Source: Schleiferiaceae bacterium (GTDB taxonomy: Bacteria; Bacteroidota; Bacteroidia; Flavobacteriales; Schleiferiaceae). Taken from it: 5,617 bases of DNA. Under the pieces are notes generated by a model, which was not told the origin of the DNA, searched no databases, and was given only the letters and a program-made list of their open reading frames with translations. The DNA lies in contig JAOARK010000208.1 in NCBI GenBank assembly GCA_025210575.1, positions 1 to 5,617 of the forward strand, read 5' to 3'. Position numbers and translations under genes: made by a program. Every line of letters begins with the position of its first letter. Within the stretch, counting starts at the first letter, position 1. Positions 1 to 5,617 of this stretch are shown here, in pieces.

Positions 1-6
1 AGCCAT
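1..6 (-). CDS. Possible first two codons of a divergent gene, 5' end only
   Basis: On the minus strand an ATG occupies 6-4 and is followed by GCT (Ala) at 3-1, so a gene starting Met-Ala may run leftward out of the window. A minus-strand promoter-like element at 58-51 lies at a suitable distance, and the intervening bases are A/T-rich, as is usual ahead of Bacteroidota start codons. Many flavobacterial GyrA proteins begin Met-Ala, and I recall gyrA lying divergently beside clpC in such genomes, but two codons cannot identify a gene. The identity is inference only. Confidence 0.3.
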
Positions 7-50
7 ATTGTCAGTTTATAATTAGATTTTCGTCAAAATTCAATAAGGCT

Positions 51-58
51 CAAATATA
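51..58 (-). promoter_or_regulatory. Candidate -7 element of a divergent minus-strand promoter
   Basis: Read on the minus strand, 58-51 is TATATTTG, an exact match to the Bacteroidota -7 consensus TAnnTTTG. No TTG is visible at the expected -33 position (around 76-80), so only half of the promoter is supported. The predicted start near 45 would give a leader of about 40 bases before the ATG at 6. In so A/T-rich a region a chance match is possible. Confidence 0.4.
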
Positions 59-136
59 AACAAAGCCCTTGGTGCACCTTAGTTTGAAGCCGTGTAAACA
101 AACGGTTTTATGCACAAATTCGTGTTAATAAATACG

Positions 137-161
137 GGAGAAAAAAAATTTTGTTTTCTCC
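137..161. repeat. 25-bp near-perfect palindrome over the clpC promoter, candidate operator
   Basis: GGAGAAAA at 137-144 is matched by its exact reverse complement TTTTCTCC at 154-161. Inside these arms AAAA (145-148) pairs with TTTT (149-152), so the symmetry runs through the whole element with one unpaired G at 153. It covers the TTG (151-153) proposed as the -33 box of the clpC promoter. Its symmetry and placement fit a binding site for a dimeric repressor or activator. It does not resemble a CIRCE element or a CtsR site (the known clp regulators of Firmicutes). It has no T-tract in a useful position and its stem is very A/T-rich, so an intrinsic terminator is unlikely. Confidence 0.5.
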
Positions 162-179
162 ACCTTCTGGATAACTTTG
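151..179 (+). promoter_or_regulatory. Predicted clpC promoter, Bacteroidota type
   Basis: TTG at 151-153 is followed, after an 18-base spacer, by TAACTTTG at 172-179. This matches the Bacteroidota primary sigma factor consensus (TTG, about 17-23 bases, TAnnTTTG) with no mismatch in the -7 element. Transcription would start at about 184-187, giving clpC a leader of about 57 bases. It is the only full match on the plus strand between positions 1 and 242. Confidence 0.65.
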
Positions 180-242
180 GTTGAAACCATAATGGCACAG
201 ATTTCGTTTTAATTGTAGTCATTATTAAGAGATACATAGATT

Positions 243-2822
243 ATGGACGAGAATTTTTCACAAAGAGTAAAAGACGTTATCTCATTTAGCAAGGAAGAAG
301 CATTTAGATTAGGTAATGAATATATAGGTACAGAACATTTGTTGTTAGGAATGATCCGTGAAGGAGAAGGTAGCGCCATTAAAATCATGGACGACCTTAA
401 TCTTGATCTCAAGATCACTCGAGAAAAGATCGAAGGAATCGCCTCTTCTGGCCCTGTTAAATCTATTTCACCTAAGAAGAACTTGCCATTGACACGTCAG
501 GCAGAAAAAGCATTAAAAACCACATTTCTAGAAGCGAAGTTGTATCACAGTAAGACAATACGAACTCCTCACCTATTGATGTGTATACTAAGAAACCAAG
601 ATGACCCTGTGACTAGATTATTAGAAAAATTAGGTTTGAACTACGATATTGTAAAATCAGAGTTTCAAGCCCATTACCTAGAAAAAGAAGAAAAAAGATC
701 TGAGCTACCTTTTAGTGATGATGACGAAGAGTTTGAAGGAAAATCGGGAGGTGGATATTCAGGTGGTTCTGGATCTGGCGGATCATCAAGATCTAAATCT
801 GAAACTAAATCTAAAACTCCTGTTTTAGACAACTTTGGTAGAGATCTTACTCGATTAGCAGAGGAATCAAAGCTAGACCCTGTAGTAGGACGTGAAAAAG
901 AAATAGAGCGTGTTTCTCAGATTCTAAGTCGTAGAAAAAAGAATAACCCTCTGTTAATTGGTGAGCCTGGAGTAGGTAAATCTGCGATTGCAGAAGGTCT
1001 TGCCTTGCGCATCATTAAAAAGAAAGTTTCTAGAGTATTATTCAATAAGCGTGTTGTCACACTCGATTTAGCTTCATTGGTTGCTGGTACAAAATACCGT
1101 GGTCAGTTTGAAGAACGCATGAAAGCCTTGATGAATGAATTAGAAAAGAATGATGACATCATCCTGTTCATTGATGAGCTGCATACTATTGTTGGTGCTG
1201 GAGGAGCAACAGGCTCTTTAGATGCAAGTAATATGTTCAAACCGGCCTTAGCGAGAGGCGAAATTCAATGTATTGGTGCTACCACATTAGATGAATACCG
1301 TCAATACATTGAGAAGGATGGTGCTTTAGAAAGAAGATTCCAAAAGGTGATGGTTGAACCTACTTCACCTGAAGAAACGGTAGAGATCTTAAACAACATC
1401 AAAGGGCGTTATGAAGATCATCACAACGTAATTTTTACTGATGATGCGTTAGAGGCATGTGTAGCATTAACGCAACGCTATATCTCAGACAGACACTTGC
1501 CAGACAAGGCGATTGACGCCTTAGATGAATCAGGGTCAAGAGTGCACATCACAAGCATCAATGTGCCTGACAATGTACTGAAGCTTGAAAAGTCTCTGGA
1601 AGAAATAAAAGAGGAAAAAATAACCGTTGTTAAAAAACAACGATACGAAGAAGCAGCTCGCCTTCGTGATGATGAAAAGCGTTTGGAGTCAGAATTGGCA
1701 AATGCTCAAAAGTCTTGGGAAGAGAGCGTTAAAGAAAATCGTGAGATTGTAACGGAAGAAAATGTTGCTGAAGTTGTTGCGATGATGACGGGAATTCCAG
1801 TTCAACGTGTAGCGCAACAAGAAAGCTTGCGATTAAGCAAAATGAACGATGACTTAAAGTCTAGGGTTATTGGCCAAGATGACGCTGTGAAGAAAGTAGT
1901 TCGTGCTATTCAAAGAAATAGAGCTGGTTTAAAAGATCCGAATAAACCAATTGGTTCATTCATCTTCTTAGGCCCTACTGGAGTTGGCAAAACACAGTTA
2001 GCGAAAGAACTTTCAAGAACTTTATTCGACTCCGAAGATTCTTTGATAAGAATTGACATGAGTGAATACATGGAGAAATTTGCAGTTTCAAGATTGGTAG
2101 GAGCGCCTCCAGGATATGTTGGTTATGAAGAAGGTGGTCAGCTTACAGAAAAAGTAAGAAGAAAACCCTACTCTGTAATTCTGCTTGATGAGATAGAAAA
2201 AGCACATCCAGACGTTTTTAACTTGCTGTTGCAAGCACTTGACGATGGTCAGATGACAGATAGTTTGGGAAGAAAAATTGATTTCAAGAACGCCATCATA
2301 ATTATGACATCGAACATCGGTTCACGTCAGGTTAAAGATTTCGGTGCTGGTGTTGGTTTTAGTACTCAAGCCAAAGTGGATGGTGCAGATGAGCATACCA
2401 AGAGTATTATTGAAAATGCACTTAAAAAATCATTCGCTCCAGAATTCTTGAACAGAATTGATGATGTAATTCTTTTCAATTCTCTGAGCAAAGAGAACAT
2501 CTTCGAGATTATTGACATAGAATTAGAAAAACTTCTAGGTCGCATAAAAGATCTTGGGTACACTTTGAATTTAACGAAAACAGCTAAGGATTTTGTTGCT
2601 GATAAAGGATTCGATCAAAAATTTGGAGCGCGTCCTTTGGCTAGAGCTATTCAAAAGTATATTGAAGACCCACTAGCGGAAGAGATTATCAACAGTAATG
2701 TTGAAGAAGGCGACACGATTAAATTGAGTTACAAGAAGAACGACAAAGAATTGACCATTGACATTGTAAAAAAAGGCAGTGGAAATGAAAAGAAAAGTCC
2801 TCCGAAGAAAATTCAAGAATAA
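243..2822 (+). CDS. clpC: ClpC-family AAA+ unfoldase, ATP-binding subunit of Clp protease
   Basis: This 859-residue cytoplasmic Hsp100 protein unfolds substrates with ATP and threads them into the ClpP peptidase; family length is typical. The order is: a double Clp-N substrate/adaptor-binding domain (about 3-145); an acidic then Gly/Ser-rich linker (about 155-195); the D1 ATPase with Walker A GEPGVGKS (240-247), Walker B FIDE (D311, E312) and arginine-finger region ERRF (363-366); a short ClpC-type middle domain with a UVR-like YEEAARLRD stretch (about 445-495); the D2 ATPase with Walker A GPTGVGKT (577-584), Walker B LLDE (D649, E650), NR at 737-738 and sensor-2 GARPLAR (795-801). The VGF tripeptide (704-706) is the expected ClpP-docking loop, and the short middle domain separates it from the disaggregase ClpB. 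All catalytic motifs are intact. The ATG at 243 is chosen because MDENFSQRVK is the usual family N-terminus; no Shine-Dalgarno is seen. clpP is not in the window. A promoter lies upstream and a terminator directly downstream, so clpC is probably monocistronic. Confidence 0.97.
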   Translation: MDENFSQRVKDVISFSKEEAFRLGNEYIGTEHLLLGMIREGEGSAIKIMDDLNLDLKITREKIEGIASSGPVKSISPKKNLPLTRQAEKALKTTFLEAKLYHSKTIRTPHLLMCILRNQDDPVTRLLEKLGLNYDIVKSEFQAHYLEKEEKRSELPFSDDDEEFEGKSGGGYSGGSGSGGSSRSKSETKSKTPVLDNFGRDLTRLAEESKLDPVVGREKEIERVSQILSRRKKNNPLLIGEPGVGKSAIAEGLALRIIKKKVSRVLFNKRVVTLDLASLVAGTKYRGQFEERMKALMNELEKNDDIILFIDELHTIVGAGGATGSLDASNMFKPALARGEIQCIGATTLDEYRQYIEKDGALERRFQKVMVEPTSPEETVEILNNIKGRYEDHHNVIFTDDALEACVALTQRYISDRHLPDKAIDALDESGSRVHITSINVPDNVLKLEKSLEEIKEEKITVVKKQRYEEAARLRDDEKRLESELANAQKSWEESVKENREIVTEENVAEVVAMMTGIPVQRVAQQESLRLSKMNDDLKSRVIGQDDAVKKVVRAIQRNRAGLKDPNKPIGSFIFLGPTGVGKTQLAKELSRTLFDSEDSLIRIDMSEYMEKFAVSRLVGAPPGYVGYEEGGQLTEKVRRKPYSVILLDEIEKAHPDVFNLLLQALDDGQMTDSLGRKIDFKNAIIIMTSNIGSRQVKDFGAGVGFSTQAKVDGADEHTKSIIENALKKSFAPEFLNRIDDVILFNSLSKENIFEIIDIELEKLLGRIKDLGYTLNLTKTAKDFVADKGFDQKFGARPLARAIQKYIEDPLAEEIINSNVEEGDTIKLSYKKNDKELTIDIVKKGSGNEKKSPPKKIQE

Positions 2823-2831
2823 TCTAATTTT

Positions 2832-2859
2832 AATCCCCCACATTACCGGGGGATTTTTT
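2832..2859 (+). terminator. Rho-independent terminator after clpC
   Basis: AATCCCCC (2832-2839) and GGGGGATT (2848-2855) form a perfect 8-bp stem with five G-C pairs and an 8-base loop, and a run of six T occupies 2854-2859. It starts 10 bases after the clpC stop codon and points rightward. In the opposite direction the stem is followed by AAAATTAG rather than a T-run, so it should not stop minus-strand transcription. Its end is only two bases from the fdhD start codon, which is unusual. Confidence 0.9.
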
Positions 2860-2861
2860 AT

Positions 2862-3701
2862 ATGAAACAAAGTGTAGTACATAAGGACATCACAAAGATT
2901 AAAGGAAAGACAAAACGGGAAGTTGGCGATGTGCTTGCCGTTGAAGAACCCTTAGAGATTAGAGTTGGTTACGGCCCAGAAAACAATCGCGAGCAGAAAG
3001 CTATTGCGGTTACCATGAGAACTCCGGGCAATGATGAAGAATTGGCTTTGGGCTTTTTGTATTCTGAGAATGTCATACAATCTAAACAAGATGTACTGAG
3101 TATAAAGCCATGTATCAATAAAGAATCTGGAGAAATTGAGGACAATGTTCTAAGAGTAGAATTATCTCCAGATGTTAAGCTGAACTTTCAGAATCTAGAG
3201 CGAAACTTTTATACAACCTCTAGTTGTGGAGTTTGTGGGAAAGCTAGTATAGATTCGGTAGATGCTGTTTGTGTTAATAGAGTTTCATCTCAGATCACGG
3301 TGAAGACAGAGGTCATTTATAATTTATTTGGTAAACTACATGAGAAGCAATTGAATTTTAGCCTTACCGGAGGAATTCATGCAACAGCAATCTTTGATAC
3401 TCATGGACAAATCAAAACTCTAAGGGAAGATGTAGGAAGGCACAATGCTTTTGATAAAATCGTTGGTTTCAGCTTGCTTAATAGGACTTTGCCTCTACAA
3501 ACAACAATTGCCTTACTTAGCGGTAGAGCTAGTTTTGAGTTGTTGCAAAAAGCGGCAATGGCCGGAGTTTCTATAGTTTGTGCTATTGGAGCTCCTTCTA
3601 ATTTGGCTGTGGAGCTTGCTGAATCTTTTAATATTACTCTAATCGGATTTTTAAAAGAAGATCAGTTCAATATTTACTCACATCCTGAAAGAATCATTTG
3701 A
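2862..3701 (+). CDS. fdhD: FdhD, sulfurtransferase for formate dehydrogenase molybdenum cofactor
   Basis: This 279-residue cytoplasmic protein belongs to the FdhD family. In E. coli FdhD passes sulfur from the cysteine desulfurase IscS to the bis-MGD molybdenum cofactor, which formate dehydrogenases need for activity. Family landmarks are: VEEPLEIRV near residues 27-35; LALGFLYSE in the first third; the sulfur-carrying SSCGVCG loop with C122 and C125; SLTGGIHATA (167-176); REDVGRHNAFDK (188-199); SGRASFE (220-226); and a conserved C-terminal half with GAPSNLAVELA. All key residues are present and the length is normal. The ATG at 2862 is the only sensible start, since the next in-frame ATG is about 50 codons in, past VEEPLEIRV. 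It lacks a Shine-Dalgarno and directly follows the clpC terminator, so how it is transcribed is unclear. No formate dehydrogenase or cofactor gene is in the window. The last 8 bases overlap the convergent hydrolase gene. Confidence 0.95.
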   Translation: MKQSVVHKDITKIKGKTKREVGDVLAVEEPLEIRVGYGPENNREQKAIAVTMRTPGNDEELALGFLYSENVIQSKQDVLSIKPCINKESGEIEDNVLRVELSPDVKLNFQNLERNFYTTSSCGVCGKASIDSVDAVCVNRVSSQITVKTEVIYNLFGKLHEKQLNFSLTGGIHATAIFDTHGQIKTLREDVGRHNAFDKIVGFSLLNRTLPLQTTIALLSGRASFELLQKAAMAGVSIVCAIGAPSNLAVELAESFNITLIGFLKEDQFNIYSHPERII

Positions 3702-4521
3702 AAACACTTTGTAAATAATCAAATGCTAGTTCATTTGCCTTCTGAGCCTCTTTTTTATTAAACCGATTGCTTGAAGGGTTTGCGAATGCATGTTCTGCTT
3801 TAAACCAGTGATTTTCGAAATTTTTATCCGCTTCTTTCATTGCCTTCTCATAGTCACCAACGACTTTTTTGTTGATCCAATTGTCCTCGGTGGCAAAAAT
3901 TCCCAATACAGAACAATTCAATTGCTTTAAGCGCTCTACATCTTTTTCAGGCATGCCATAAAAGATAACACATCCTTGTACGTTTTCATTTTCTGCTATC
4001 GCAGATTGAAGACTCCATCCTCCTCCAAAGCACCAACCTATAGTGGCAATTTTTGAATCTTCTCCACTAAACTCTTGTACCGCTTTAATAATAGAAAACG
4101 CTCTCTCCTTTTCCACTCCTTGCATTAATGCCGAAGCCTGTTCTCGTGTAGTTGCCATTTCTCCATCATAAAGATCTATCGCGATAACATTTACATCTTC
4201 TAATTTTTGAAACCACTTGTCGGCTTCTCCTTCTATATGTGGGTTAAGCCCCCACCATTCGTGAAAGACAAATAGATAATCGTTAGATTCATTTTTCGAG
4301 TTGACAATATAAACCCTAGCTGGATTTTGGCCCTCAATAGGAATCTCTTTGTAAACACCTAACCTCTCTTCTGCTGAAAATTCTTTTAACTCATGCTTGC
4401 TTTTAAAATTCTCATCTTCAGAAAGTTTTGCAAACGCTACTGTAGGGCTACAGCATGACTGCTCTTGTGCCACCAAGATGGATGTGACAAGTATAAAACA
4501 AGCTAAAATCTTTATCTTCAT
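3694..4521 (-). CDS. Secreted dienelactone hydrolase-family alpha/beta hydrolase
   Basis: This 275-residue protein has an N-terminal signal peptide: charged MKIK, a hydrophobic stretch to about residue 18, and likely cleavage near VAQ. It is therefore probably periplasmic. No lipobox is seen; the paired cysteines C23-C24 lie just after the predicted cleavage region. The mature part is a dienelactone hydrolase (DLH) domain with a cysteine nucleophile: GWCFGGG with C164, acid D213 in TEDNW, and H244 in AEHAFANPS. HEWWG (E88) matches the conserved glutamate that contacts the catalytic cysteine in DLH. The classical enzyme opens dienelactone in chloroaromatic breakdown, but no catabolic genes are nearby and most bacterial DLH-family proteins have unknown ester or lactone substrates, so the substrate is not assigned. 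The ATG overlaps the stop of the upstream nuclease gene by 4 bases (4518-4521), which suggests one operon with coupled translation. The 3' end overlaps fdhD by 8 bases. Confidence 0.9.
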   Translation of the reverse strand: MKIKILACFILVTSILVAQEQSCCSPTVAFAKLSEDENFKSKHELKEFSAEERLGVYKEIPIEGQNPARVYIVNSKNESNDYLFVFHEWWGLNPHIEGEADKWFQKLEDVNVIAIDLYDGEMATTREQASALMQGVEKERAFSIIKAVQEFSGEDSKIATIGWCFGGGWSLQSAIAENENVQGCVIFYGMPEKDVERLKQLNCSVLGIFATEDNWINKKVVGDYEKAMKEADKNFENHWFKAEHAFANPSSNRFNKKEAQKANELAFDYLQSVFK

Positions 4522-5617
4522 AAGCTATTGATCTTTTCGTTTTCAAAATTGTAAATATTCACGGGGTTCTTTAGAATGTAATTCTCTAATATTTTTTCAC
4601 TCGTAGCGCTTGCCATTAATAGTGTCATTTCTTCCTTTTCGGGAACAACTCCTTTTTCTGAAAAACAATAAGCAGCAGCGGAATTATTTTCTACAAGTAA
4701 CCAAGCATCTTCTTTGTTTGATCGACCTCGAAGTTTTAATAGAACAGCATTTGATGAACGTTCAAAGTCTTGAGTCAGTTTTAAAACCCTCTCATTGTGG
4801 TCTTTGTCACCTACCTCTATTGATGCAGCAAGAGATAACAATCCAACATAATTTGGGTTGAGTTGATAATCTACCGTTATTTCATGGAGCCACTGCATGG
4901 CAGCGCTGTAATAATAGAATACTTTAATGGCTGTTTCGTTTTGGCGAATGGGGTTTACCGCTAATCTGTAGTTTCGGTTTTGATCCAAATAACTAATCAC
5001 TCCAAACTTCTTTACTCTAGCTTTCTGAGCGCTATTATGTTTTGGCCAATTTTTGCGAATGAGTGAATCTTCAACTAAATAGGCTAATAATTCAGATCCT
5101 GTTTCTATAAAGTCAATTGAATAAATCTCCCGCATAAAGGCTTGTGTTCTTTTGCTACTCAAATCGCCATTAAAATGAGAACTCACCCTTGATTTAATGT
5201 TTTTTGCTTTTCCAATGTAAATCGGTTTTCCTGCTTCGCCATAAAACAGATAAACACCGGGTTTAGACGGTAATTGTTTATAGTCATCCGGATGTGTATG
5301 ATTGGGTAAAGTAACCTTCGTCTCTTGACGATTAATCAACTTTTTTGCAATCTCCAAATTTTCATCAATAGCCATTAAAGACTGTAAAATCTTTGCTGCA
5401 GTAAGGGCATCACTTAAAGCTCGATGTGGATTTTCATTCACCACATTAAAGTGTTCTGCTAGCACTCTTAGGCTTGATCTTCTTAATCCATTTATTCTTG
5501 ATCTGGCGTATCTTGATGTACAAAGACGCTTTGCTTTAAATCCAATTCCAATTCTTTCAAATTCATTTTTAATGAATGAATAATCGAAATTTACGTTTTG
5601 AGCGACAAAAATTCGAT
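4518..5617 (-). CDS. DEDDh exonuclease fused to GIY-YIG (UvrC/Cho-like) nuclease, 5' end outside window
   Basis: The reading frame is open from the right edge, so the N-terminus is missing; 365 residues are visible (numbered from the edge). Residues 1-80 are the end of a DnaQ-like 3'-5' exonuclease domain: NVNFD (7-11) is the Exo II motif and HRALSDA (64-70) the Exo III motif with catalytic His and Asp; the Exo I DxE motif must lie beyond 5617. A GIY-YIG endonuclease domain follows at about 117-196: GVYLF (120-124), YIGKAKN (133-139), R143, the metal-binding glutamate E182 in LVEDSLI, and N194. The tyrosine corresponding to Y43 of T. maritima UvrC appears to be His (H147). The C-terminal 160 residues are poorly conserved and lack the cysteines I expect in relatives. 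Such fusions are common in Bacteroidota and probably act in DNA repair or processing, but their exact role is not established. A GTG at 5465 is an internal codon, not the start: conserved exonuclease sequence continues upstream of it. It forms an operon with the downstream hydrolase. Confidence 0.9.
   Translation of the reverse strand, partial: RIFVAQNVNFDYSFIKNEFERIGIGFKAKRLCTSRYARSRINGLRRSSLRVLAEHFNVVNENPHRALSDALTAAKILQSLMAIDENLEIAKKLINRQETKVTLPNHTHPDDYKQLPSKPGVYLFYGEAGKPIYIGKAKNIKSRVSSHFNGDLSSKRTQAFMREIYSIDFIETGSELLAYLVEDSLIRKNWPKHNSAQKARVKKFGVISYLDQNRNYRLAVNPIRQNETAIKVFYYYSAAMQWLHEITVDYQLNPNYVGLLSLAASIEVGDKDHNERVLKLTQDFERSSNAVLLKLRGRSNKEDAWLLVENNSAAAYCFSEKGVVPEKEEMTLLMASATSEKILENYILKNPVNIYNFENEKINSL

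Noticed and set aside
137..161. Palindrome as an intrinsic terminator or as a CIRCE/CtsR site
   Set aside because: The stem is mostly A-T and overlaps a good promoter, and its sequence does not fit the CIRCE or CtsR consensus.
209..418. 69-codon minus-strand open frame across the clpC start
   Set aside because: It is antisense to the well-conserved ClpC N-domain and has no recognisable family features.
2366..2563. 65-codon minus-strand open frame inside clpC
   Set aside because: It is a shadow of the D2 region of ClpC, whose coding frame is beyond doubt.
243..2822. ClpB disaggregase instead of ClpC
   Set aside because: The middle domain is short with a UVR-like motif and a ClpP-docking VGF loop is present; ClpB has a long coiled-coil middle domain and no such loop.
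2673..2882. 69-codon minus-strand open frame across the clpC-fdhD junction
   Set aside because: It is antisense to the clpC end, the terminator and the fdhD start; its composition looks like reversed Lys-rich coding sequence.
3720..3737. CAAATG/CATTTG hairpin as a bidirectional terminator for the convergent genes
   Set aside because: It has only six pairs, mostly A-T, lies inside hydrolase coding sequence, and is not followed by a T-run.
4610..4861. 83-codon plus-strand open frame
   Set aside because: It lies opposite the C-terminal part of the nuclease gene, has no family resemblance, and shows no promoter or start context.

Overview
The window looks like a chromosomal stretch from a low-GC member of the Bacteroidota, most likely Flavobacteriia-like. 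Three things support this: the proteins resemble flavobacterial forms of their families; start codons lack clear Shine-Dalgarno sequences; and the clpC promoter fits the Bacteroidota consensus (TTG near -33, TAnnTTTG near -7). I see no phage, transposon, CRISPR, tRNA or rRNA signature. This is mostly ordinary core-genome content, and I do not see a convincing undescribed system.

Layout. Positions 1-242 are an intergenic region between two divergent transcription units. On the left a minus-strand gene probably begins at position 6 (only Met-Ala is visible; gyrA is a guess), with a TATATTTG promoter element at 58-51. On the right lies a well-formed promoter for clpC at 151-179, whose -33 element sits inside a 25-bp near-perfect palindrome (137-161), a candidate operator. 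clpC (243-2822, +) is a complete Hsp100 unfoldase with both ATPase modules and a ClpP-docking VGF loop. It is followed by a strong intrinsic terminator (2832-2859). Only two bases later fdhD begins (2862-3701, +), encoding the sulfurtransferase that activates the molybdenum cofactor of formate dehydrogenases.

fdhD runs tail to tail into a minus-strand pair, and its last 8 bases overlap the end of the next gene. That pair, read from right to left, is a 5'-truncated gene for a DEDDh exonuclease fused to a GIY-YIG nuclease (from beyond 5617 down to 4518), then a secreted dienelactone hydrolase-family enzyme (4521-3694). The two overlap by 4 bases (ATGA), so they are probably co-transcribed and translationally coupled.

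Functionally the genes are unrelated: protein quality control (ClpC), molybdoenzyme maturation (FdhD), DNA processing or repair (exonuclease/GIY-YIG) and a periplasmic alpha/beta hydrolase. The points most worth a second look are the palindrome on the clpC promoter, the terminator abutting the fdhD start, and the loss of the expected cysteine cluster in the nuclease.
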